Counted from the stretch's first letter, positions 34,816 to 43,459 are shown. The stretch: DNA of 64,000 nt from Haloarcula rubripromontorii (GCF_001280425.1 NZ_LIUF01000001.1:1-64000); one strand, 5' to 3'. A program made the numbers and translations. Notes: a model not told the origin generated them from the sequence alone.

Positions 34816-35348
34816 TATTCGTCATCCTCCGCGGCGGCATCTTCGGCCTGCTCTTCTTTGATCGCCTCGACGTTGACGCCGATGGTCCCCTCCGTCCGGC
34901 CGGTGGACTTGGTACGCTGTCCACGAACCTTCTGGCCACGCTTGTGGCGGATACCGCGGTAGGAGTCGATCATCTTCATGCGGTTGATGTCCTGCCGGCG
35001 GGTGAGCTGGAGGTCGTTGCCGGTCTCGTGGGTGGTCTCACCAGTGAAGTAATCCTTCTGGTGGTTGGCCATCCACTCGGGCACCTCGTCGGCGAAGTTC
35101 TCGACGTGGTCGACGACGCGCTCGATGACGTCGTCGTCGAGCTTGCCGAAGACAGCGCGCCGGTCGACATCCGCTTTCTGGGCGATGATTCGGGCGGCCC
35201 GATGGCCGATACCGTTCAGTTCTGTCAGTGCTCGCTCGACGGATTTCGTCCCGTCGAGGTCTGTCTGTCCGATACGGACGAAATAGCGGATGTCCTCCTC
35301 CTCTTCGGCATCCGCGTCCTCGCCCGCGTTGGGGTCTTCTGCACTCAT
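34815..35348 (-). CDS. rps13: 30S ribosomal protein S13
   Basis: 177 residues. An acidic 18-residue start precedes the S13 core IRYFVRIGQTDLDGTKSVER. Core motifs include LNGIGHRAARIIAQKADVDR, LQLTRRQDINRMKMIDSYRG and IRHKRGQKVRGQRTKSTGRT. The C-terminus is again acidic. ATG 35348 is used because longer starts enter tRNA-Ser. First protein gene of the rps13-rps4-rps11-rpoD operon. Confidence 0.96.
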   Translation of the reverse strand: MSAEDPNAGEDADAEEEEDIRYFVRIGQTDLDGTKSVERALTELNGIGHRAARIIAQKADVDRRAVFGKLDDDVIERVVDHVENFADEVPEWMANHQKDYFTGETTHETGNDLQLTRRQDINRMKMIDSYRGIRHKRGQKVRGQRTKSTGRTEGTIGVNVEAIKEEQAEDAAAEDDE

Positions 35349-35370
35349 ATGTAGGTACTGATGGGTGAGC

Positions 35371-35454
35371 GTCGTGGCGGGGATTCGAACCCCGGAGGCT
35401 GTACGCCACAGAGTTAGCAACCCTGCGCCTTGGGCCAGGCTTGGCTACCACGAC
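35371..35454 (-). tRNA. tRNA-Ser (GCT)
   Basis: 84 nt on the minus strand. Acceptor GTCGTGG/CCACGAC, D arm GCCAAGCCTGGCCCAAGGC, anticodon stem CAGGG/CTCTG with loop TTGCTAA giving anticodon GCT (reads AGC/AGU), long variable arm, T arm CCGGGG TTCGAAT CCCCG. CCA not encoded. It heads the rps13 operon, 22 nt before the ATG. Confidence 0.95.
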
Positions 35455-35540
35455 ACGCGTTCTATGACACTCGCGCCCGCGGCACGCGGACTCGGGGGCC
35501 GGTCCCCCTACACGAGTCTATCCGATTCTATTCCGGGGTT

Positions 35541-35550
35541 GTATTTAAAC
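35541..35550 (-). promoter_or_regulatory. TATA-like box upstream of tRNA-Ser/rps13
   Basis: GTTTAAATAC on the minus strand lies about 90 nt before the tRNA 5' end, a strong match to the haloarchaeal TATA consensus and the likely promoter of the whole ribosomal block. Confidence 0.55.
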
Positions 35551-35668
35551 GCAACGAAGGTGGTCTGCCGCGTGAGTGTTCGACATGGCCACTGAGACAT
35601 GTAATACCAAGCCCCACCATGTGGACGGCGGGCTAAAGTATTCCCCCAGGGGCTGCATGGGTCCACAC

Positions 35669-35968
35669 ATGCCCCGGCGCGTCACTGATGGCGGCAGCAG
35701 CGTTGATCCGACCGACCGAGCGGCAGTCCGTGACCACCTCGAACGGTTCGCGGGGGCCGACGCCGTTACCGAGGCGGACGACGGAACGCTCCGGGCTGAG
35801 TTCAGTGGCCGCACACACGTCGCGGTGGCTCCCGACGGTGCGGTAGACACCGGCATGCCGCTGCACTCGTTCGATGGGACGCCGGAGCGACTCGTGTTCG
35901 ACCACGACAGCGGCGAGTTACGCGCAGAACTTGACGACGGCGGCGTCTACGTGTTTCGACGCCCCTGA
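35669..35968 (+). CDS. Small haloarchaeal protein of unknown function (99 aa)
   Basis: Starts at 35669 (MPRRVTDGG), about 30 nt after the TATA-like CTAAAGTATT. The sequence alternates short beta-like stretches (HLERFAGADAVTEADDGTLR, HVAVAPDGAVDTGMPLHSF, ERLVFDHDSGELRAELDDGG), suggesting a small beta-rich domain. No known motif. Divergent from the tRNA-Ser/rps13 operon. Confidence 0.7.
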   Translation: MPRRVTDGGSSVDPTDRAAVRDHLERFAGADAVTEADDGTLRAEFSGRTHVAVAPDGAVDTGMPLHSFDGTPERLVFDHDSGELRAELDDGGVYVFRRP

Positions 35969-36114
35969 GTCCAACTGGGCCGCTGTACCCACGGTAGCTC
36001 CGATCTGTGCGCCTTGGTACTGACCAGAACCCCAATACCGCTGGCGTCGTTCGATTGCTGGCGTGTCCGGCAGTGTCACAATCCTTATCGCACCTCCGGG
36101 ACCTACCCCTGTGC

Positions 36115-37176
36115 ATGAATACAGACGACGTACGCGAGCGCCTGCGAGCGGTCGAGGACCCGGACCTTGGGGACGATATTGTCTCGCTCGGGCTGATAAA
36201 CAGCATCGACGTGACCGACGACGAGGTCAGCATCGACCTGGCGCTCGGTGCGCCGTACTCGCCGACGGAGACGAGCATCGCGAACGAGGTCCGCGAGGCA
36301 CTTGGCGACACTGACCGCGAAATAGATCTCTCGGCGAGCGTCGACCGCGGTGTTCCGGAGGCGGAGGACCCGCTCCCGAAGGTCAAGAACGTCATCGCGG
36401 TCGCCTCGGGCAAGGGCGGCGTCGGCAAGTCCACCGTCGCGGTCAACCTCGCCGCCGGCCTCTCGCGGCTCGGTGCCCGCGTCGGCCTGTTCGACGCCGA
36501 CGTATACGGGCCGAACGTCCCGCGGATGCTCGACGCCGACGAACAGCCCCGCGCGACCGAAGACGAGGAGATAATTCCCGTCGAGAAACACGGGATGAAA
36601 CTGATGAGCATGGACTTCCTCGTCGGCAAGGACGACCCCGTCATCTTCCGCGGCCCGATGGTCGACAACGTCCTCACGCAACTGTGGGACGACGTGCTCT
36701 GGGGCGAACTCGACTACATGGTCGTTGACCTGCCGCCGGGGACCGGTGACACGCAACTGACGATGCTCCAGCAGGTGCCCGTCTCCGGAGCCGTCATCGT
36801 CACCACGCCCGAGGAGGTCGCCCTCGACGACGCCCGGAAGGGGCTGCGGATGTTCGGTCGCCACGAGACCCCTGTCCTGGGCATCGTCGAGAACATGTCG
36901 TCGTTCGTCTGCCCGGACTGTGGCGGCACGCACGACATCTTCGGTAGCGGCGGCGGCCGCGAGTTCGCCGACGAGACGGAGATGCCGTTCCTCGGCGAGA
37001 TTCCGCTCGACCCCGAAGTCAGGGAGGGGGGCGCGACCGGGGAGCCACTCGTGCTCGACGAGGACAGCGAGGTCGGCGAGTCGTTCCGCGATATCGCCGC
37101 CCGCACGGCGAATATGCAGGGCATCATCCACCGGAAACGCCAGAGTGACAACAAGCGTGCGCAGCCAGAACAGTAG
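36115..37176 (+). CDS. Mrp/NBP35-type Fe-S cluster carrier ATPase
   Basis: 353 residues. An N-terminal MIP18/DUF59 domain (1-80, DPDLGDDIVSLGLI) is followed by the Mrp P-loop ATPase: IAVASGKGGVGKSTVAVNLA (about 93-112), FDADVYGPNVPRML, and DLPPGTGDTQLT. The CPDCGG pair (about 264-269) is the bridging Fe-S site of this family. It delivers Fe-S clusters to apoproteins. Start at 36115 follows the family N-terminus. The 146-nt gap upstream holds only promoter-like sequence. Confidence 0.93.
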   Translation: MNTDDVRERLRAVEDPDLGDDIVSLGLINSIDVTDDEVSIDLALGAPYSPTETSIANEVREALGDTDREIDLSASVDRGVPEAEDPLPKVKNVIAVASGKGGVGKSTVAVNLAAGLSRLGARVGLFDADVYGPNVPRMLDADEQPRATEDEEIIPVEKHGMKLMSMDFLVGKDDPVIFRGPMVDNVLTQLWDDVLWGELDYMVVDLPPGTGDTQLTMLQQVPVSGAVIVTTPEEVALDDARKGLRMFGRHETPVLGIVENMSSFVCPDCGGTHDIFGSGGGREFADETEMPFLGEIPLDPEVREGGATGEPLVLDEDSEVGESFRDIAARTANMQGIIHRKRQSDNKRAQPEQ

Positions 37177-37238
37177 CGGGCAGTGACTGAGGAGAGCAGC
37201 CGCTCAGATGCCGCGGGAGACAGAGAGAAAGAACCGAG

Positions 37239-37430
37239 TTACGCTTCGACTGGGTTGTTCATCTTCCGGGTGACGTAGCCGGCGATGCGGTTGCGGACAC
37301 CCTTGGATTCGATGTTTGTCAGTTCCTCGACGACATCTTTGTTGTGTTCGAAGTCGGCACCGAAGGCGTCGGGGTATCGCTCCATGAGGAGCGTCCCGGT
37401 CTTCTTGACGTAGGCGGGTTTGATTGCCAT
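37239..37430 (-). CDS. rps17e: 30S ribosomal protein S17e
   Basis: 63 residues: [20 protein letters not shown], then [20 protein letters not shown] and [11 protein letters not shown], the complete archaeal S17e. The start at 37430 fits a TATA-like TGATAAACGT at 37486-37495, predicting a leader of about 30 nt. Confidence 0.96.
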   Translation of the reverse strand: MAIKPAYVKKTGTLLMERYPDAFGADFEHNKDVVEELTNIESKGVRNRIAGYVTRKMNNPVEA

Positions 37431-37535
37431 GCGCGCTACTTGCTTGGTCGCACTCAAAAAGGGTTCGGAACGGACCACGCACGCGAACGTTTATCAGGAG
37501 GGGCGGGGCGACCCGTGACCGTGCGCTGACCGTCG

Positions 37536-37576
37536 CCGTGGCAGGTCCCGCGGGAGTGCGACACAGCCTGCCACGG
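37536..37576. repeat. 10-bp inverted repeat after the DUF447 operon
   Basis: CCGTGGCAGG (37536-37545) and CCTGCCACGG (37567-37576) pair perfectly with a 21-nt loop. It lies 28 nt past the end of the CofD-to-DUF447 operon. Without a T-run it is a weak terminator or a processing site. Confidence 0.35.
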
Positions 37577-37603
37577 GCCGACTGTGTCGCCTGTCCGCCC
37601 CGC

Positions 37604-38221
37604 CTACCACTCTGCGTCGACCAGGTCGCGAACGCGCTCGAATGCCGCCCGTTCGCGCTCGCTCCCAGCGGTCTCGACCACTGACTCGAAGTACGCAAGT
37701 CGGTCCAGCAGCGCCTCGCGGTCGTAGCTCGGCACGTCCAGCCGCGAGGCCGCGACGGTCGCCTCGACGACGGCGGCGTGGCCGCGGTTGGTCGTCGGCA
37801 CGACCCGCCGTTCAACGGCGCTGTCCACTGGCTGTAGCGCCCACTCGACCCACTGGGTGTCTCCCTCTGTACCGGCGTCTCGCCGCTTAACGTTTACTTC
37901 GACCCACGCGTCCGCGCTGTCGAGGACGGGGTCGTCTTCCTCGCGGACCGATAGCGCCGCCTCGGCGAAGTCCACCGGGTCACGCGTGAACTGGACGTAG
38001 CCGCCGCCGCGCTCCCGAAAGTTCCGCCAGGTCCGGGTCCGGCCCCACGTCGTCGCCGTGGCTGGTCCGTCGCCGTCGGGCGCGTGGACGCCGAGGGCAG
38101 CGACGTTCCAGCGCTCGTTCGGCCCCAGCGTGGTGACGACAGTCTCGGTGACGCCGGCGAGCGCGACGGGCCACGCCGTCTCGGAGTCCCGCCCGCCGCC
38201 TGCCGAGGAATCCGCTGTCAC
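37604..38221 (-). CDS. DUF447 family protein
   Basis: 205 residues from a GTG at 38221 that forms a GTGA overlap with the CitG-like gene. It has the flavin-reductase-like split-barrel character of DUF447 (ETVVTTLGPNERWNVAALGV, TWGRTRTWRNFRERGGGYVQ, VNVKRRDAGTEGDTQWVEWA, TTNRGHAAVVEATVAASRLD). Function unproven; in methylotrophs relatives are recalled next to tetrahydromethanopterin genes. Last gene of the four-gene overlapping operon. Confidence 0.8.
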   Translation of the reverse strand: MTADSSAGGGRDSETAWPVALAGVTETVVTTLGPNERWNVAALGVHAPDGDGPATATTWGRTRTWRNFRERGGGYVQFTRDPVDFAEAALSVREEDDPVLDSADAWVEVNVKRRDAGTEGDTQWVEWALQPVDSAVERRVVPTTNRGHAAVVEATVAASRLDVPSYDREALLDRLAYFESVVETAGSERERAAFERVRDLVDAEW

Positions 38222-39057
38222 ACTTCCAGCCCCCGCTCCAGCGCGACGAACAGCGCACCGGCAACGATATCCGCAGTCGTTCCAGGGTTGATGTCCCGCT
38301 CGACGAACTCCTCGGCGAGGTCGGTTGCGTCTTCGTCGCCGTCGAGAACGGCCTGTGCCCGCGTCTGGACCTCCTCTGCCGTCTCGCGGTCTTGCCGGGT
38401 GACGACGAAGGTGTCCGGGTCCGCCGCGAGCAGTTCGAGGAAGACATCGGAGGCGCGGTCGGCGACCGACCCGGACCCCTCCAGTAGCCACTCGCTGGCC
38501 TCGAACACACGTTCGAAGCCGGAAACCCACTCCGCGGCCACGCCGTCGACGTCGGCGCTCGACTCCATCACGTCGAACAGCGTCAGCTCACGCGCCCGGA
38601 GTTCCGGGACGGCGTCGCTTCCGCGGCGAACGTCGAGCGGCTCCAGCCCGTCCGGCGGGTCGTCGACGGCCACGTCAACGTGCTCGAAAGCACGGTAGAA
38701 CGCCGCCGCATCCTCGACGGTCGACTCACGGACCACAGTGTCCACGCCGGACGGTGACAGCCGCTCGTCAGCGGCCGCGGCGACTAGCGGCGTGAGCACC
38801 AGCAAAGCCCCGAACTGGGTGTTCCCACCCGACTGGCCGGCCATCCCCTCGACCGCAGCCTCGAACGCTGGACCGAGGGGGTCGCCCGCGGCTGCGCGGT
38901 CAAGCCCGGGTCGTGCTCCGACAGCGCCGGCCAGGAAGTGCTCGAATCGGAGGTCGTCGTACTCCCGCTCTCGGTCGACGTTGCCGGGCTTCGGCGTCCC
39001 GGAGACTTCCAGCAGCAGCGCTAGCTGGGCGTTCTGCCCGACCGACCGCTCGCTCAC
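38218..39057 (-). CDS. CitG-like (triphosphoribosyl-dephospho-CoA synthase family) protein
   Basis: 279 residues. The family motifs are visible: SGTPKPGNVDRE (about 24-35), MAGQSGGNTQFGALLVLTPL (about 82-101) and ERDINPGTTADIVAGALF near the C-terminus. CitG makes the prosthetic group of citrate lyase, but no citrate lyase genes are near. The start GTG at 39057 overlaps the previous stop (GTGA). The neighbours CofD and DUF447 suggest a cofactor-related nucleotidyl or ribosyl transfer instead. Confidence 0.82.
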   Translation of the reverse strand: MSERSVGQNAQLALLLEVSGTPKPGNVDREREYDDLRFEHFLAGAVGARPGLDRAAAGDPLGPAFEAAVEGMAGQSGGNTQFGALLVLTPLVAAAADERLSPSGVDTVVRESTVEDAAAFYRAFEHVDVAVDDPPDGLEPLDVRRGSDAVPELRARELTLFDVMESSADVDGVAAEWVSGFERVFEASEWLLEGSGSVADRASDVFLELLAADPDTFVVTRQDRETAEEVQTRAQAVLDGDEDATDLAEEFVERDINPGTTADIVAGALFVALERGLEV

Positions 39058-39800
39058 GGTGACACCTCCGACGCGAACCACGACGCGGTCGTCGCCCGCA
39101 CCTCGTCGAGGACTGCGGGCCGGTCGCTCGCGCGACCGACGCTGACGGCGTCCGCGCCATACGAGAGGTACTCACGCGCGGTTTCGGTCCCTCGGACCCC
39201 GTTGTTCGCAACGATGAACAGGTCGGCGGCGTCGGCCACGTCGGCGACGACCGGCTCCGAGTCCATCGCGTCGACGTGGAACATGTCCCCGCCGGCCGCT
39301 TCGATAGTCCGAGCGACGGCGGGGAGCGAGACGCCGTCGAGTTCGGCACGACCTTTCACCGAAACCGTCGCCCCTGTCGCCGCTGCTGCTTCCACGAGCG
39401 TCGCCAGTCGGTCCGGCTCACGGAGTAGTGACTCGCCAGCACCGGCGGCACACATCTCGTCTTGCCGGCAGTGGGCGTTAATTTCGAGGATTGCGCCGTG
39501 GCGCTGACAGACGGCGGCGGTCCGCGCTACGGGCGCTGTCGTCGCGCTCCGGACGTTGAACGCCGGGCGTAGCGGAGCGTCTTCGAGCGTGCCGAGCTGG
39601 TCGTCGACGAACGCGACCGGGTCGTCGGGCAGGAACTCGGAGCGGTCGCGGTCCCTCATCGCTCGGGCGGCCTCGCGGGTCTGGTCGTCAAGTGCGATAC
39701 CGCCGAGGAACGCACACCCGATGTGGGACTCGACCGCGCGGGCCCACGATGCGTCGGCCTCGCCGCTCAGACTCGCCAGAGCGACTCGCGGCTCGAACAT
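39054..39800 (-). CDS. Dihydrouridine-synthase-like FMN TIM-barrel protein
   Basis: 248 residues in the COG0042-like flavin barrel superfamily: EINAHCRQDEMCAAGAGESL (position of the catalytic Cys segment in Dus enzymes), ATVSVKGRAELDG, and the FMN phosphate site FIVANNGVRGTETAREYLSY then ADAVSVGRAS. It is shorter than true Dus proteins and lacks their C-terminal RNA-binding domain, so a small-molecule substrate is likely. ATGA overlap with cofD. Confidence 0.75.
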   Translation of the reverse strand: MFEPRVALASLSGEADASWARAVESHIGCAFLGGIALDDQTREAARAMRDRDRSEFLPDDPVAFVDDQLGTLEDAPLRPAFNVRSATTAPVARTAAVCQRHGAILEINAHCRQDEMCAAGAGESLLREPDRLATLVEAAAATGATVSVKGRAELDGVSLPAVARTIEAAGGDMFHVDAMDSEPVVADVADAADLFIVANNGVRGTETAREYLSYGADAVSVGRASDRPAVLDEVRATTASWFASEVSP

Positions 39801-40792
39801 CAGGTCACCTCCGAGAGCGCCGTCTCGACGGCGCGGCTCACCCGCTCGGCGTCGGCCGCGTCGTCGAGGGTCGTGTCGGTTCGGACGACGGGGACATCGA
39901 GTGTCGTCGAATCGTCATCGTCCAGTACGAACGCGTCGGCGAAGGGGTACGCCTCGGCCACGCCGGCGGTACTTGGCTCACGTCCGACGCCGGCCATCAG
40001 GTCCGCCGCCGGCCCCGAGAACACCGTGTCTTCGATGAATGGGGAGACGGCGACGACCGTTGTTTCGTGGAGTGCCTGTTCAATCTCATCGATGGCGAGC
40101 ATCGGTCCGAGCGAAGTCACAGGGTTCGACGGACCGATGACAACAGTATCGTCGAGCGCGGTCAGAACGGCGTCGGTCGCGCTGGCCGCCGCAGAGCCAC
40201 GAAACTCCACGTCCTCGACCGGCGGTTCCCCGCCGTGACCGACCCACCACTCCTGGAAGTGCATCGGGCCGTCGGGCGTGTGGACGATGGACGCGACGGG
40301 GTCGTCGCTCATCGGCAACAGCGACCGCTCCAGTCCGAAGGCGTCGGCGAGCGTGCGCGTCACCTCAGTCAGTGATCGGCCCTCATCGAGGAGCGAGGTG
40401 CGCGTGACGTGGACCGCGCGGTCCCGGTCGCCGATGTGCATGAACTCCGCAACGCCGGAGAAGCGCCGCCAGCGAGCGATGTCACGCCCCGCTGTCTGTG
40501 CGTCGTCGGGAAGGTATCGCGGCCCGCCGTCAAGCCCGGCGGCGTCAGCGAGTCGCGTCAGTTCAGTGTGTGTCTCGGTGGTGTCGCCGTCGATGCCCCA
40601 CCACGTCTCCCGGTCGAGGACGCCACCGTCTAGGAACAGGACAGTATCGAGGTCCGGGCACACGAGGTGGCCTCCCAGTTCGATATCGTCGCCGGTGTTG
40701 GCGACGACAGTCGTCGCCGCCGCGGAAAACACGTCGTCGGCACCGGCGAGGAGCTTCGGCGTTCCCGTCCCACCGGCGAGAAACGTCACCAT
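39800..40792 (-). CDS. cofD: 2-phospho-L-lactate transferase CofD
   Basis: Joins a phospho-lactate or phosphoenolpyruvate-derived group to Fo in coenzyme F420 synthesis. The 330-residue protein has [39 protein letters not shown], the [12 protein letters not shown] loop, and [15 protein letters not shown], all CofD motifs. First gene of the operon, with TATA-like TTTATACT near 40819 giving a leaderless message. Confidence 0.95.
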   Translation of the reverse strand: MVTFLAGGTGTPKLLAGADDVFSAAATTVVANTGDDIELGGHLVCPDLDTVLFLDGGVLDRETWWGIDGDTTETHTELTRLADAAGLDGGPRYLPDDAQTAGRDIARWRRFSGVAEFMHIGDRDRAVHVTRTSLLDEGRSLTEVTRTLADAFGLERSLLPMSDDPVASIVHTPDGPMHFQEWWVGHGGEPPVEDVEFRGSAAASATDAVLTALDDTVVIGPSNPVTSLGPMLAIDEIEQALHETTVVAVSPFIEDTVFSGPAADLMAGVGREPSTAGVAEAYPFADAFVLDDDDSTTLDVPVVRTDTTLDDAADAERVSRAVETALSEVT

Positions 40793-40815
40793 GTCTCGAC
40801 GTAGGGGGAACTGAC

Positions 40816-40823
40816 AGTATAAA
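40816..40823 (-). promoter_or_regulatory. TATA-like box of the cofD operon
   Basis: TTTATACT on the minus strand is centred 27 nt before the cofD ATG at 40792. Confidence 0.55.
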
Positions 40824-40953
40824 CGTGGTCACTGACGCTGGTCGGGGCTGTGAAGCGACCTTCCAGGAACGCCCTTCTATTCAGAGAATCACAGCTGAGA
40901 ACTGGGTGGGTAGAATCAAGAGGGTCGGTAAGATAGGCAGGGTAACGGGTGCT

Positions 40954-41493
40954 ATGCCCATCGTGAATCCACACCGCTTCGCGCCTGCAGCCTCCAACGA
41001 AGAGTACGTCTACGGCTCCTGTGCGCCGGGCTGGCATACGGCCGCCGCGCATCAGGACGCTCTCGATGAGTGGGTCGCACACATGCAGGCACACGACATC
41101 GAGCGGGTCTGCTGTCTGCTTCCCGGGCGACAGCTCGACGACGCTGGGGCCAATATCCAGCGCTATCGAGAGGCTTTCGGAGCGTCATCAGTCCGCCACG
41201 TACCGGTTCCCGACCACCGACTTATTCCTCAAGACCGCCTCCACGACGATATCTTGCCGTTCCTGGTTGACGCCTGTGAGACAGAGGAGCGGGTCGTCGT
41301 TCATTGCCTGGCCGGTATCGGCCGCACCGGCCAGGTACTCGCCGCCTGGCTGGTGTACCATTACGACTACGGCCCCGACCGCGCCATTGAGACCGCTCAG
41401 GAGATGGGCCGCGACCCCAGAGATGCTATCAAATCGGGGAACGCGACTGAAGCAGAACTGTCCGATCTGCTGTCATCAGTCGCACGCCTGTAG
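40954..41493 (+). CDS. Dual-specificity/tyrosine protein phosphatase family protein
   Basis: 179 residues with the phosphatase signature VVHCLAGIGRTGQVLAA (Cys about 113, Arg about 119), a preceding general-acid loop HRLIPQDRLHDDIL, and the C-terminal SVARL. The HC-x5-R motif is complete, so it should be active on phosphoprotein or phosphorylated small molecules. Start ATG at 40954 opens MPIVNPHRFAPA. It diverges from cofD. Confidence 0.87.
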   Translation: MPIVNPHRFAPAASNEEYVYGSCAPGWHTAAAHQDALDEWVAHMQAHDIERVCCLLPGRQLDDAGANIQRYREAFGASSVRHVPVPDHRLIPQDRLHDDILPFLVDACETEERVVVHCLAGIGRTGQVLAAWLVYHYDYGPDRAIETAQEMGRDPRDAIKSGNATEAELSDLLSSVARL

Positions 41494-41509
41494 TGGGGAG
41501 CGACGGAGC

Positions 41510-42250
41510 TCAGTCTGTCTGCGGGAGGAGGCGCGCACCGACCGCAAAGCCGACCACGGCACAGACCGTGAGAACAGCCAGCGGGCCGAGTGCATCGCCA
41601 GTGCCGGTCGTTGCCGCACGGACGCCACGCGAGAAGTACGTCAGCGGCGAGAGCCACGTCGGCAACCACGCGGGCAGGAGCGTCTGCGGGACGAATGTCT
41701 CCGAGAGAAAGAGCAGCGGGAGGGCGATACCGTTGCTCGCCGCGATGACGCCGTCCTGTGAGTCCGCGAGACTGCCCAGCATCGCGCCGACGGCACAGAA
41801 CAGCGCGACACCAAGGCCAACGAAGGGGAGCAACAGCCCCGAGAGGCGGATTGTTGCGCCGGTGAGCCACACCATCAGGCCCAGAATCAGGAGGCCGGCG
41901 ATGCCGATGATGACGACGTTGACGAGCGTCTGCGCCAGCAGCCACTCGGTCCGGGTCAGCGGCGTCGTCGCCAGTTTCTCGAAGCGGTTCCCGTCCCGGT
42001 GGCGGGCCACCTCGCTGCCGACGCGGGAGAGCGGCGTAAACAGGACGACGACAGCCAGATACCCCGGCGCGTAGAAGCTCGGCGGCTCGGTGAACAGCCC
42101 GCCGCCACCGGGCTGGGTCTGGACCAGCACGCCGAAGATGACGACGATGATGACCGGGAAGAAGAACGTGAAGAAGACAGCCGTCCGTCGCCGGAGGAAG
42201 GCCAGCGACGCCGCACGTGTCTCCGCTGTGAGTCGCCCCAGTCGGCTCAT
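41510..42250 (-). CDS. ABC-2 type exporter permease
   Basis: 246 residues with six hydrophobic segments: FFTFFFPVIIVVIFGVLV, YLAVVVLFTPL, ALVNVVIIGIAGLLILGLMV-like segment, SGLLLPFVGLGVALFCAVGA, and a final PLAVLTVCAVVGFAVGARLL. The ABC-2 signature SETFVPQTLLPAWL lies near residue 185. Its ATG overlaps the ATPase stop by 4 nt, so the two form an exporter. Confidence 0.88.
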   Translation of the reverse strand: MSRLGRLTAETRAASLAFLRRRTAVFFTFFFPVIIVVIFGVLVQTQPGGGGLFTEPPSFYAPGYLAVVVLFTPLSRVGSEVARHRDGNRFEKLATTPLTRTEWLLAQTLVNVVIIGIAGLLILGLMVWLTGATIRLSGLLLPFVGLGVALFCAVGAMLGSLADSQDGVIAASNGIALPLLFLSETFVPQTLLPAWLPTWLSPLTYFSRGVRAATTGTGDALGPLAVLTVCAVVGFAVGARLLPQTD

Positions 42251-43188
42251 TGGGCACCACCCGCGACCGGCCCCGTCTGCTGTGGTTCACCGCGCTGGCC
42301 GACGGCCGTCCCGGTGAGTTCGAGGTACACGTCCTCTAGGTCAGGCTGTTTCCAGGTGAGGCTGTCGTACTCGATGCCCGCCTCTCCGAGTTGCTCCGTG
42401 ATGTTGCCGATAGACTCTGGACGGATGCCGTAGACGACCAGCCGACCGTTCCGGGTCGCTGTCTCCGCCGGGTAGTCGATGGCTGAGACGGCGGCCTCGT
42501 CGAAGGACCCATCGACGATGAGCTGGCTGTCGCCGCCGTGTTCGGCCACGAGCCGGTCCGGTGAGTCGAGAGCGACAAGTGTCCCGTCGGCGAGCAGGCC
42601 GACGCGGTCCGCCAGGCGCTGGGCCTCCTCCATGTAGTGTGTCGTCACGAGTATCGTCACGCCGCGGTCGGCCAGACCTTCGAGCAGTCGCCAGAGGTCA
42701 CGACGACCTGCCGGGTCGATACCGGTGGTGGGTTCGTCCAGTACGAGAAGGTCCGGGTCGTTTATCAGCGCCGTCGCGACGCAGGTCCGGCGCTGCTGCC
42801 CACCTGAGAGGTTCTCGTAGGTCGTGCTGGCGGTGTCGGCCAGCCCCACATCATCGAGTACGGCCGCAACGTCGCGGGTCGCGTCGTACAGGCCAGCGTA
42901 GTATTCCAGCAATTCCCGCGCCGTCAGCCGCTCGTGGGGTGAAAACGACTGCGGTAACAGGCCGATTCGGTCACGAGCGACCGTTCTGGGCGACTGGCCG
43001 AACAGCCGGACGTCGCCAGTCGCGTCCGTCGTTCCGGTCAACGCCCGTACTAGGGTGGTCTTGCCAGCCCCGTTGGGACCGACCAGCGCGAGCACCTCTC
43101 CAGCAGTCGCCGTCAGCGACACGCCGTCGAGTGCGACCGTATCGCCGTAGCGCCGCCCGACATCCGACGCGACCAGTACCTCGTCCAT
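42247..43188 (-). CDS. ABC transporter ATP-binding protein
   Basis: 313 residues: Walker A LVGPNGAGKTTLVRA (about 36-50), signature YENLSGGQQRRTCVATAL, Walker B LLVLDEPTTGIDPAGR, H-loop ILVTTHYMEEAQRLADRVGL. The C-terminal extension is typical of ABC-2 exporters (NatA/DrrA type). Placed next to cytochrome-oxidase assembly genes; a link to heme or copper handling is a guess from context. Confidence 0.9.
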   Translation of the reverse strand: MDEVLVASDVGRRYGDTVALDGVSLTATAGEVLALVGPNGAGKTTLVRALTGTTDATGDVRLFGQSPRTVARDRIGLLPQSFSPHERLTARELLEYYAGLYDATRDVAAVLDDVGLADTASTTYENLSGGQQRRTCVATALINDPDLLVLDEPTTGIDPAGRRDLWRLLEGLADRGVTILVTTHYMEEAQRLADRVGLLADGTLVALDSPDRLVAEHGGDSQLIVDGSFDEAAVSAIDYPAETATRNGRLVVYGIRPESIGNITEQLGEAGIEYDSLTWKQPDLEDVYLELTGTAVGQRGEPQQTGPVAGGAQ

Positions 43189-43242
43189 GCGCCCTCGTCC
43201 GGTCGGGTGGCCGAAAGCAGTTCCGTTCTCGTGCGACAGTGG

Positions 43243-43350
43243 CTACACGTTGCGGCCACATTCCAGACAGACAGCGGGGAGCCACGGCTTGTCCGTGACG
43301 ACTGGTCTGGTGGTTTCACAGTGGTCACAGAATTCGGTTTTCGTCGCCAT
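43243..43350 (-). CDS. Tiny zinc-ribbon protein (35 aa)
   Basis: From ATG 43350 the frame reads MATKTEFCDHCETTRPVVTD, then PAVCLECGRNV and a TAG at 43245-43243. Two CxxC pairs (Cys 8/11 and 28/31) make a minimal zinc ribbon. A TATA-like CTATTTATTG is centred 28 nt upstream, so the message is leaderless. It is short but has its own promoter and a full metal site, so I consider it real. Many such small zinc proteins exist in haloarchaea. Confidence 0.7.
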   Translation of the reverse strand: MATKTEFCDHCETTRPVVTDKPWLPAVCLECGRNV

Positions 43351-43373
43351 ATGTCGGAAGTGTCACAGCAGAA

Positions 43374-43383
43374 CAATAAATAG
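43374..43383 (-). promoter_or_regulatory. TATA-like box of the tiny zinc-ribbon gene
   Basis: CTATTTATTG on the minus strand is centred 28 nt before the ATG at 43350, a strong TATA match. Confidence 0.55.
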
Positions 43384-43459
43384 CTTGTTGTGTGGCATAC
43401 CGCCACAAACAGCTAGTGGCTTCGCTACAGTGTTTCACGAACAGTGTTACTGTGGCCTG

